64,000 nt of DNA from assembly GCF_030315745.1 (NCBI RefSeq), contig NZ_JASXSH010000012.1, forward strand, positions 62,001-126,000, given 5' to 3'. The position numbers and the translations under genes were made by a program. This stretch comes from Gordonia heveisoli (GTDB lineage Bacteria; Actinomycetota; Actinomycetes; Mycobacteriales; Mycobacteriaceae). The notes beneath the pieces are model-generated. The model made no database searches. It was given only the letters and a program-made list of their open reading frames with translations, and was not told where the DNA came from. Shown here one piece after another: positions 44,668-52,005 of this stretch (the stretch's first letter is position 1; every line of letters starts with the position of its first letter).

Positions 44668-44770
44668 GAAGGTCGGCGATGAACACTCTTCCCCGACTTC
44701 CCGCACATCCCCTAGCTACAACCCACGGACGAACGGAAAAGTAGGGGACGAATCTTCGTCCCCTACTTTC
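44668..44770. repeat. Palindromic intergenic repeat, copy C
   Basis: Degenerate left hairpin, core ACAACCCACGGACGAAC at about 44718-44734, then a perfect 15-bp right hairpin AAAGTAGGGGACGAA (44738-44752) / TTCGTCCCCTACTTT (44755-44769). Relative to copy B the base pair C-G is replaced by A-T in both arms. Confidence 0.88.
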
Positions 44771-44810
44771 GGTAGGTCCGGCCCGCAGAAGGGCCGCCCG
44801 CAGAAACGAG

Positions 44811-44846
44811 GAGGCCCTGGCCTGCGTTTCCGCAGGCCAGGGCCTC
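44811..44846 (-). terminator. Terminator of tRNA-Pro
   Basis: Perfect 16-bp stem GAGGCCCTGGCCTGCG (44811-44826) / CGCAGGCCAGGGCCTC (44831-44846) with TTTC loop, 22 nt downstream of the tRNA. Confidence 0.88.
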
Positions 44847-44867
44847 TACTGCTTCTCAACCAAAGCG

Positions 44868-44941
<74 letters not shown>

Positions 44942-45160
44942 TGTGTAGCCTGCGATAGCTTACCCCCGACGACCGCCGACTACTAAATCGGCTGCTCAGA
45001 GGCACGCAATCGGGTGGATCTGCACTGCCGGCCAGAACCGGTGTCGGCGGCCGCGGCCAGCGAAATCATCCTTTTCGGACGATTCCACACCCTGACGTAT
45101 GGGCGACGATGAGGACGCTACGCCCGTCCGGAGTGGAAGCTTCCTTCGAAAGGACCCCCC

Positions 45161-45583
45161 ATGAGCAACCCATACAGTGCGCAGGCGGAGTCCTCCGCCA
45201 AACAGGGATTCGCGTTCGGCATCTCGATCGTCGCGGCGGCCTTACTGTTCGTCGCGAGCCTCATCGCGTTGTTCCAGGGCATCTCGGCCATCGCCAAGGA
45301 CAAACTGTTTGTCGCCACGCCCGACTATGTCTTCCAGTTCGACCTCACCACCTGGGGCTGGATCCATCTGGTCCTTGGCATCATCGGCCTGCTCGTCGCG
45401 GGCGGCCTAGCCTTCGGAGCCGGCTGGGCACGCGTCTCGGCGATCATCATCGCCTCGATCTCGATCATCGCGCAGTTCCTGTGGCTGCCCTACTACCCGT
45501 GGTGGGCGATCCTGATCATCGCGATCGATCTGATCGTCATCTGGGCGGTGGCCACCTGGCAGCCCAACGACCTCACCTCCTGA
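45161..45583 (+). CDS. DUF7144-type four-helix membrane protein
   Basis: 140 residues with four hydrophobic helices (about 18-40, 65-88, 92-108, 112-132) and charged ends. The layout KQGFAFGISIVAAALLF...FQGISAIAKDKLFVATPDYVFQFDLTTWGWIHL is that of a widespread actinobacterial family of unknown function. A GAAAGGA ribosome site lies about 9 nt upstream. Confidence 0.85.
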   Translation: MSNPYSAQAESSAKQGFAFGISIVAAALLFVASLIALFQGISAIAKDKLFVATPDYVFQFDLTTWGWIHLVLGIIGLLVAGGLAFGAGWARVSAIIIASISIIAQFLWLPYYPWWAILIIAIDLIVIWAVATWQPNDLTS

Positions 45584-45592
45584 TCGACCAGT

Positions 45593-45629
45593 CCGCCCCC
45601 CGACCGCCAACAAGGCGGACGGGGGGCGG
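45593..45629. terminator. Bidirectional terminator
   Basis: 16-nt arms pairing CCGCCCCCCG-A-CCGCC (45593-45608) with GGCGG-A-CGGGGGGCGG (45614-45629), one A-A mismatch, 5-nt loop, between the convergent DUF7144 gene and the M20 peptidase. Confidence 0.85.
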
Positions 45630-45647
45630 GTGTATGTCTGCCGACGC

Positions 45648-47006
45648 TCAGCCCTGCCGGAATCGCCGGGCGTAGTCGCGCAGGAAGAGCGCTTCGACGA
45701 GGGCCATATGTTCGATCTCCGTCGGATCGACGCTCTCGTTGGGGGCATGTATCAAGCACTGCGGTTCCTCGACGCCCATCAACATGATCTCCGCGTCGGC
45801 GAAGGTGCTCTGGAAGACGTTGCACAGCGGGATCGACCCGCCCTGCCCTTGTAGCAGTACGTCGGTGCCGTATGCGGTCTGCATCGAATCGACGAGGGTG
45901 TCGTAGCCGATGCCCTCGGTCGAACCGACGAAGGGTGAGCCGACGGCCTCGCGGTCGAAACCGACCCGCACATTCCACGGTGCGGCCTGCTGGAGGTGGG
46001 TGATCAACGCGTCCTGCGCATACTGGGAGTCCATACCCGGTGGCACCCGAAGGTTGAGACGGGCCCGGGCGCGCGGAACGATGGACGCGGATGAGCCGAC
46101 GACCGGCGGGCAGTCGATCCCGAGCACCGTCAAAGCCGGTCGTGCCCAAACCATTTCCGACACCGATCCGGAACCGACGAGATCTACTCCGTCCAGCACG
46201 GTGGCATCGGTGCGGAACTGCTGCGCCGGATAGTCGACGCCGCTCCACACCTGGGTGTTGTCCAGCCCCGCAACGGTGGTGTTGCCGTCGGCATCCCGCA
46301 GCGTGGCGAGCATGGCGATCAGCGCCGCCAACGCGTCCGGCGCGGCACCGCCGAACATGCCGGAATGCATCGCCGATCCCAATGTTTCGACGGTGACGAC
46401 CACATTCGCGATGCCACGCAGGGTGGTGGTCAGACTGGGCTTTCCGACGGCGAAATTGCCGGAATCGCAGACCAGAATGGTGTCGGCCCGCAGCAGGTCG
46501 GCATTCTTCGGGACGAAGTCCTCCAGTCCGCCGGTACCCTGCTCCTCCGACCCCTCCCCGATGATCTTGATGTTCAGCGGGATATCGCCGGCCAATGCAC
46601 GCAGCGCCGTCAGATGCATGGCGATGTTGCCCTTGCAGTCGGCCGCACCGCGCCCATACCAGCGCCCGGACCGTTCGGTGAGTTCCCAAACAGGCGAATC
46701 CCATTCGTCATCACCGAGCGGCGGCTGCACATCGTGATGGAAGTAGAGCAGCACGGTGGGCGCGTCGTCGGGGCCGTCGATGTGACCGGTGACCGCCTTG
46801 CTGCCGTCCGATGTCTCATGTTCGGCGGCATCGGCGACGCCCACCGCGGTGAACGCCTCCAGCAGCCAATCGACCATGCCCTGGCATTGCTCGGGTGGCG
46901 ACTGCTCCGGATCATGCACCGAGCGGAACGAAACCATCTCGGTCAGATCCGATTTCGCCTGCGGCATAAGTGTGCGTACGCGTTGCGCCAGGGCTTCGTC
47001 AGTCAT
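45648..47006 (-). CDS. M20-family dipeptidase
   Basis: 452 residues. Zinc-peptidase motifs: YFHHDVQPP (first metal His/Asp), GRGAADCKGN with the bridging Asp, and EGSEEQGTGG (catalytic Glu-Glu). A central lid domain is present. Dipeptidase or amidohydrolase with cytosolic location. 37 nt downstream of the MFS gene; last gene of the permease operon. Confidence 0.92.
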   Translation of the reverse strand: MTDEALAQRVRTLMPQAKSDLTEMVSFRSVHDPEQSPPEQCQGMVDWLLEAFTAVGVADAAEHETSDGSKAVTGHIDGPDDAPTVLLYFHHDVQPPLGDDEWDSPVWELTERSGRWYGRGAADCKGNIAMHLTALRALAGDIPLNIKIIGEGSEEQGTGGLEDFVPKNADLLRADTILVCDSGNFAVGKPSLTTTLRGIANVVVTVETLGSAMHSGMFGGAAPDALAALIAMLATLRDADGNTTVAGLDNTQVWSGVDYPAQQFRTDATVLDGVDLVGSGSVSEMVWARPALTVLGIDCPPVVGSSASIVPRARARLNLRVPPGMDSQYAQDALITHLQQAAPWNVRVGFDREAVGSPFVGSTEGIGYDTLVDSMQTAYGTDVLLQGQGGSIPLCNVFQSTFADAEIMLMGVEEPQCLIHAPNESVDPTEIEHMALVEALFLRDYARRFRQG

Positions 47007-47043
47007 CTGTTCACCTCGTCTAGAGCGGACGTCTTTCAGCTTG

Positions 47044-48618
47044 TCACGTTTGCGGTCGTGCGTGGTCGCGGTCTGCGTCAGGGTCCTCGCCGACCGGGGA
47101 CGGTGCCGGCCACAACCGCCAGACGATCAGCGCTGCGACGATGATCAGCACTGCGGTGATGAGCATCGTCTGGCCCAGTCCGCGAGAGAATGCGTCGACG
47201 ACCACAGCGGTGACCTTGGCCTGTAGGTCGGCAGGCAGGCTGCTCAGCGCATCGGCGAAGGAGGACGAGTTGACCAACGCCGCATGGGCCTGGTCGATCT
47301 CGGCCTGCGACATCCCCGAATCCTCCACCACCCGATGCGAATCCGCGACGGTCAGACCACGAGCGAGAGCGGCCAGCACTGCCACACCCAGCGCACCGCC
47401 GACCATACTCGACATCTTGAACACTCCGGCCGCTGTACCCGACAGCCGCTCCGGTACATCGCCGACCGCCGTGTTGGAGACCGGTGTCGACAGCAACCCC
47501 TGCCCGCAGCCAAGGACTATCAGCGCGACGACGACGAGCCACATGGAGCTGTCGGCATGCAGCGGGAACAACGCTGCCATCCCGATCGCGAGCACCACCA
47601 GACCGACGAGTACCGGCTTCTTGCCACCGACCCGGCTGTCCATGCGGCCACCCAGCGGGATGAGGGCGAAGATTCCCGCGGTAGCGGGCAGCATCAGCAA
47701 CCCCGCGGTGACCGCACTGAATCCGCGAGCATTCTGCAACCACAACACCAGCACATAGCTCATTCCGGCGTAGGCGAGGTTCATGGTCAGGTTGGCGGTC
47801 AGCGCGCCGTCATAGGGGCGTAGCCGGAACAGTGACAGGTCGACGAGCGGTTCACGAACCTTGCGCTCGATCATCACCCAGCCGATGCCCAGCACCACTG
47901 TCGCCACCAGCAGCCCGACGACGACCGGGCTGGTCCAGCCGGCGACCGGACCGTCGGTCAACGCGTAGAGCAATGCGAAGACCGCGAGTCCGATGGTCGT
48001 CAGTCCCAGCCAGTCGATCCGACGGCTCGCCGACGGATCGCTGGATTCCGGTGTGCTGAATCTGATCCCGACGACTGCGAGCGCGCCCAGCGGAAGATTG
48101 ATCCAGAACAGCCAACTCCATCCGGGTCCGTCGGTGATGACCCCACCGATCGCCGGGGCCAGCGCCTGACCTCCCCAGGCGACGGCCTGCCAGATTCCGA
48201 ATGCGGTCAGTTGGGCAGCACCACCGAACTGGACAGGTATCAGCGCGAGAGTGGCAGGCAGGATCAGTGCCGCACCGATACCCATCAGGCCACGGCCCCC
48301 GATCAACGCGGGCACTCCCGATGCCAGTGCCGCGACGATCGAGGACAACGCGAAGACGACGATCCCGATCTGGAGAACGCGACGCTGTCCGAAGATGTCC
48401 CCGAAGCGACCCGCCGCAACCACCAGGGCACCGGCGGTGAGGCTGAAAGCGTTATTGGCCCACTGCAAACTGCTCTGATCGGCGTGCATCTCGTCGGCGA
48501 CGGTCGGGGTGGCGACACCAAAGTCGGCAAAGGCCAGCCACACGAGACCGGCAGCGGTACACGTTGCGGCCAGCGAGACCCAACGTCGCGCGGAGGTGTC
48601 CATGGCCGGTTGCGTCAC
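47044..48618 (-). CDS. MFS transporter (DHA2, 14 helices)
   Basis: 524 residues. GTG start overlaps the small membrane gene's stop (GTGA). Motif A region GRFGDIFGQRRVLQIG and 14 hydrophobic segments; motif C region ALAPAIGGVITDGPGWSWLFWINLP. Ends in an acidic/basic tail. Its place between a permease and a dipeptidase suggests import or export of a peptide or amino-acid derivative rather than a general drug role (inference). Confidence 0.9.
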   Translation of the reverse strand: MTQPAMDTSARRWVSLAATCTAAGLVWLAFADFGVATPTVADEMHADQSSLQWANNAFSLTAGALVVAAGRFGDIFGQRRVLQIGIVVFALSSIVAALASGVPALIGGRGLMGIGAALILPATLALIPVQFGGAAQLTAFGIWQAVAWGGQALAPAIGGVITDGPGWSWLFWINLPLGALAVVGIRFSTPESSDPSASRRIDWLGLTTIGLAVFALLYALTDGPVAGWTSPVVVGLLVATVVLGIGWVMIERKVREPLVDLSLFRLRPYDGALTANLTMNLAYAGMSYVLVLWLQNARGFSAVTAGLLMLPATAGIFALIPLGGRMDSRVGGKKPVLVGLVVLAIGMAALFPLHADSSMWLVVVALIVLGCGQGLLSTPVSNTAVGDVPERLSGTAAGVFKMSSMVGGALGVAVLAALARGLTVADSHRVVEDSGMSQAEIDQAHAALVNSSSFADALSSLPADLQAKVTAVVVDAFSRGLGQTMLITAVLIIVAALIVWRLWPAPSPVGEDPDADRDHARPQT

Positions 48619-49019
48619 CGTGCGTAGCGCTGTTCGTCGATGAAGTCGCGAATGTTCTGCCGGTTCTCCGGGCAGTAGATGTCGACGATCAGCCGCATTC
48701 CCTCGAAGACGTTCTCCGGCAATATGACCGCGCGTGTGTAGAACGCTCCGCCGACGGCCAGCTCTGCTTTGAGGTAGCCGAGTTGCTCGGTGCTCGACGT
48801 CGCCTCACAGACATTGCCACCGTCGTCACCGAGCACTTTGGCGACCTCTTCGGCCGACGCCGGTGTCGCGAGTCCATTCGCCTGGAACGCCCCGATCAAC
48901 TGGTTCGCTTTGGCGACCGCCTCGGCGTTGTCGCGGTGGTAGTCGTATGTCACCAGCATGACGACGAGCAGTACTAGCAGCACACCTCCGACTGTCCAGT
49001 AGATCACCTTGTGGCTCAT
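48615..49019 (-). CDS. Small single-pass membrane protein of unknown family
   Basis: 134 residues: one N-terminal helix (IYWTVGGVLLVLLVVMLVTY, about 6-25) and an extracytoplasmic alpha-helical domain with two Cys (NVCEATSS, IYCPENRQN). Function unknown. Fused by 4-nt overlaps to the permease upstream and the MFS gene downstream, so it is probably an accessory subunit of one of them. Confidence 0.82.
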   Translation of the reverse strand: MSHKVIYWTVGGVLLVLLVVMLVTYDYHRDNAEAVAKANQLIGAFQANGLATPASAEEVAKVLGDDGGNVCEATSSTEQLGYLKAELAVGGAFYTRAVILPENVFEGMRLIVDIYCPENRQNIRDFIDEQRYAR

Positions 49020-50500
49020 GCTGTTTCCTCCGAGACGTGGTCGTCAGCGATCTTCCAGCTGGCTTTTCGTAACGTGATCAGCAGCCACGGGATGATCAGG
49101 CCGAGGATCGCGATACCGCCGCCGACGATCCCGACGAACAGCCAGGGACTACCGTCTCCGAACTGTGATGGGGGTACGAAACTGATCGCGATGGCGGCGA
49201 GCGATGCGATGAACCCGACCGCACACAGCAGCGGCAGCGCGGGTGCACGGTAGCCGCGCGGATGATCCGGTGCGATCTTGCGGAGGCGGTAGGCCGCGAT
49301 GAACAGCCACAGGTAGACCAGCAGATACACCGATGTGGTGATGGTCATGAAGATCCAGTATGCGTTGGAGACCGCAGGCACGAGCGCGAAGAGCAGGGCC
49401 AGTAGCGTGGTGACCCAGCCCTGGACTACCAGGATGTTCTGCTGTACACCAACCTTGTTGGTCTTCTGGAAGTACGGCGGAAGGTATCCGCCGTCCTTCG
49501 CGACGAGCAGCAGGCTACGTGACGGCCCCGACAACCAGGTCATGAAGCCTGCCAGCGAGGCAATCACGATGGCCAGGCCGATGATGGGCACCAGCCACTG
49601 CATCCCGAAGTGGGCGAAGACCACCTCGATCGCCTGCATGACGCCCGCCGTCAGGCTGATCTGGTCCGACGGCACCACCCACGAGATCGCCAACGGCGGC
49701 AGGATCAGGATCACCAGCACCAGCAGCACTGCGACGAACATCGCGCGCGGGAACTGCTTGGCGGGATCCTTCAACTCGTTGACATGGACGGCGTTCATCT
49801 CCATACCCGAGTAGGCGCCGAAGTTGCTGACGATGAGGACAATGCTGGCGATTCCCGTCCAGGCCGGCAGGATATGACCACCGTCCATCGGAGCCGCCGA
49901 CGGATTGCCCTGCAGGAGATAAACAATACCGAGAATGACCAGAAGTGCGCCGGGGATGAGGGTCCCGATCAGCACACCACTCGACGCGAGTTTCGCAATC
50001 ACCCCGATACCGCCGCGCAGCGCCAGGAGTACACCTGACCAGTAGACGACGATGATGACGACCGCGGTGAACACACCACTGGACGCCAACGACGGATTGA
50101 TGACGTAGGCCAGGGTGCTGGCCACGAATGAAAGTAGTGTCGGGTAGTAGAAGATGGTCATCGCGAACTGATGCCATGCGGCCGCGAATCCCATATTCGG
50201 CGAAATTCCTTCTGTGACCCACCGATACACACCACCGGACCACCCCGAGGCCAGTTCGGCGGACACCAGAGCCGTGGGAACGAGGAAGACGATCGCGGGC
50301 AGCACATAGAGGAATACGCAGGCCAGGCCGTAGACGGCCATCGTCGGCGCCGGGCGCAGACTGGCGACCGACGAAACCGTCATCAGCGACAGCGCGGTCC
50401 AGGTGATGTAACTCGCCGCCGGGTGTTTGGCCAGCGTCTGCGCGGCCGCGCCAGGTTGTTTGATGCCGGGTGACGGTTCGGCACTGGGTGTTTCGGCCAT
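49016..50500 (-). CDS. APC-superfamily amino-acid permease
   Basis: 494 residues from ATG 50500; AGGAG lies 6 nt upstream, which rules out the ATG two codons before. About twelve helices. SSVASLRPAPTMAVYGLA at the start and ELASGWSGGVYRWVTEGISPNMGFAAAW are typical of the glutamate:GABA antiporter-like branch. First gene of a four-gene operon: permease, small membrane protein, MFS, M20 dipeptidase. Likely substrate an amino acid or amino-acid derivative. Confidence 0.9.
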   Translation of the reverse strand: MAETPSAEPSPGIKQPGAAAQTLAKHPAASYITWTALSLMTVSSVASLRPAPTMAVYGLACVFLYVLPAIVFLVPTALVSAELASGWSGGVYRWVTEGISPNMGFAAAWHQFAMTIFYYPTLLSFVASTLAYVINPSLASSGVFTAVVIIVVYWSGVLLALRGGIGVIAKLASSGVLIGTLIPGALLVILGIVYLLQGNPSAAPMDGGHILPAWTGIASIVLIVSNFGAYSGMEMNAVHVNELKDPAKQFPRAMFVAVLLVLVILILPPLAISWVVPSDQISLTAGVMQAIEVVFAHFGMQWLVPIIGLAIVIASLAGFMTWLSGPSRSLLLVAKDGGYLPPYFQKTNKVGVQQNILVVQGWVTTLLALLFALVPAVSNAYWIFMTITTSVYLLVYLWLFIAAYRLRKIAPDHPRGYRAPALPLLCAVGFIASLAAIAISFVPPSQFGDGSPWLFVGIVGGGIAILGLIIPWLLITLRKASWKIADDHVSEETA

Positions 50501-50717
50501 GCGCATCTCCTCATCGTCACGGCCGCCACCAACACCCTCGGTGGCGCGGGTGTCCGACGGTCGGCTCCGGTCGACGTTGGGTAGCATCGCATCCGTCGGG
50601 GTACGGACACATCACCCGCTCGGGGTGATCTTGCCCGACGACGCTCCGGACAGCCATCGCGGCGAGAACAGGCCCGATGCACCTGCGTTGGCGCGGCAAC
50701 CGGTCTATCGTGCGGTG

Positions 50718-51746
50718 GTGTCCACCAATTCGTCACCGCCACTGCTCATGTGGCGGTGGCTACCCGCCGGGGCGGCCCTGGTTGCCGCGCTGCCGGCGAT
50801 CGTGGCGGCCGGCGTCGTCGATGTCGGCGCCGGCGCAGCCCTCGGTATCGGCATGATTCCGGCGCTGGTCGTCGGTATCCCGGCACAGCGCCGGAAGCGG
50901 ATCGTGATATTGGTCGCCGCGCTGGTGCTCGGGGTTCCGATCCTGGTCGGCGCCTCGGTGTCACCCTGGCCGCTGACCGCGCTCGCCACCCTTCTTCTGC
51001 TGCCCCCGCTGGCGGTGTTCATCACCGGCCGCGCACGCGCACAACGACTCTCAACCCTCCTGGTGGTACTGGCACCGGCGTTGATCGGCGTCGGTCTCAG
51101 CCTGGACGGTTTCACCTCCGGGCTACGTGTCACCGCTCTGTTCATCGCCGGTTCCATCGTCACCTTCGCCGTCGCCATCGCCCTCCCGCCCGCGTGGCTC
51201 GCCGCCCCCGCTCCCCGCGCCGACCCACCGACACCCACGATGGCCTATGCCTGTCTGGTGGGACTTGTCGGTGCGATCACCGCGGGCATCGGATACGCGC
51301 TCGACTTCGACCATGTCGGATGGGCGTGCGCCGCCGCCCTGCTCGTGATGAGACCGCAGGCACGACTGCAGGAATGGCGTACCGCCGGGCGTTTCTGCTC
51401 GGTGTGTTTCGGTGCGGTGAGCGCGGGCATCTTGATCGAATTCGATTGTCCACCATGGGGTATAGCCGTAGCCATCGGCCTGGCACTAACACTCGCCGCA
51501 GGCACCAGGGGCAGCCGCTGGTACATCCTGCCGACTTTCACCACCTTCCTGGTCATCACGCTGATCAGTTACCCAGATGCCGAGACCGCCGCCGGCCGGG
51601 TCGCCGAACGTGTCGGGGAGACCGTCCTCGGCCTGGTGGTCGCCACCGTGGTCGGATTCGGGGTACCCGCCCTCGGCCGTCGATGGAGACGGCATCGAAG
51701 CTCACCCGAGGAGGGTGGTGCGGTCGCGACCCCGTCCGGTCCATAG
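50718..51746 (+). CDS. FUSC-like membrane protein (aromatic-acid exporter type)
   Basis: 342 residues from GTG 50718 (VSTNSSPPLLMWRWLP); GTG 50715 is an alternative. Two blocks of hydrophobic helices (about 12-150 and 200-325) separated by a short Pro-rich loop (LAAPAPRADPPTPT). WACAAALLVMRPQARLQEWRTAGRF matches the FUSC/YccS-like second half. Family assignment is moderate; no cytoplasmic FUSC domain of normal size. Confidence 0.72.
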   Translation: MSTNSSPPLLMWRWLPAGAALVAALPAIVAAGVVDVGAGAALGIGMIPALVVGIPAQRRKRIVILVAALVLGVPILVGASVSPWPLTALATLLLLPPLAVFITGRARAQRLSTLLVVLAPALIGVGLSLDGFTSGLRVTALFIAGSIVTFAVAIALPPAWLAAPAPRADPPTPTMAYACLVGLVGAITAGIGYALDFDHVGWACAAALLVMRPQARLQEWRTAGRFCSVCFGAVSAGILIEFDCPPWGIAVAIGLALTLAAGTRGSRWYILPTFTTFLVITLISYPDAETAAGRVAERVGETVLGLVVATVVGFGVPALGRRWRRHRSSPEEGGAVATPSGP

Positions 51747-51777
51747 TTACATTCGACGACAACCTCAGGCGGCTGCG

Positions 51778-51990
51778 ATGAACGAACCCTGCGAGTACGA
51801 ATTCATTGTGGACGGCGCGGTTTCCGATCGAGTGCTGTTGCTGTTCCCGGAATTGACTGCGCGGGTCGACGTCCGGCATTCGTCGACGAGACTGACCGGA
51901 GAACTCACCGACATCGCCGCGGCACGCGGGGTCATCGCACGCATCGAGAGCCTCGGCCTGACACTGCTCTCGTTCCGGCGTTACCCCTGA
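51778..51990 (+). CDS. Small protein of unknown family (70 aa)
   Basis: 70 residues from ATG 51778. Beta-alpha-beta-alpha rhythm (EYEFIVDGAVSDRVLLLF, STRLTGELTDIAAARGVIARIESLGLTLLSFRR), which looks like a compact ACT- or ferredoxin-like fold. Its stop lies 15 nt from the convergent LuxR regulator gene. Co-direction with the FUSC gene suggests a shared transcript. No family recognised. Confidence 0.65.
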   Translation: MNEPCEYEFIVDGAVSDRVLLLFPELTARVDVRHSSTRLTGELTDIAAARGVIARIESLGLTLLSFRRYP

Positions 51991-52005
51991 CGACCGCCCA
52001 CCATC

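Larger units (their letters stand above)
44487..44867. other. Intergenic region with repeats and a terminator
   Basis: 381 bp without genes; it contains repeat copies B and C (44516-44602 and 44668-44770) and the terminator of tRNA-Pro (44811-44846). The 65 bp between the two copies show no further structure. Confidence 0.7.

Noticed and set aside
42625..44770. CRISPR-like array
   Set aside because: Only three copies, unequal spacing of 1.9 kb and 65 bp, palindromic and degenerate; no cas genes.
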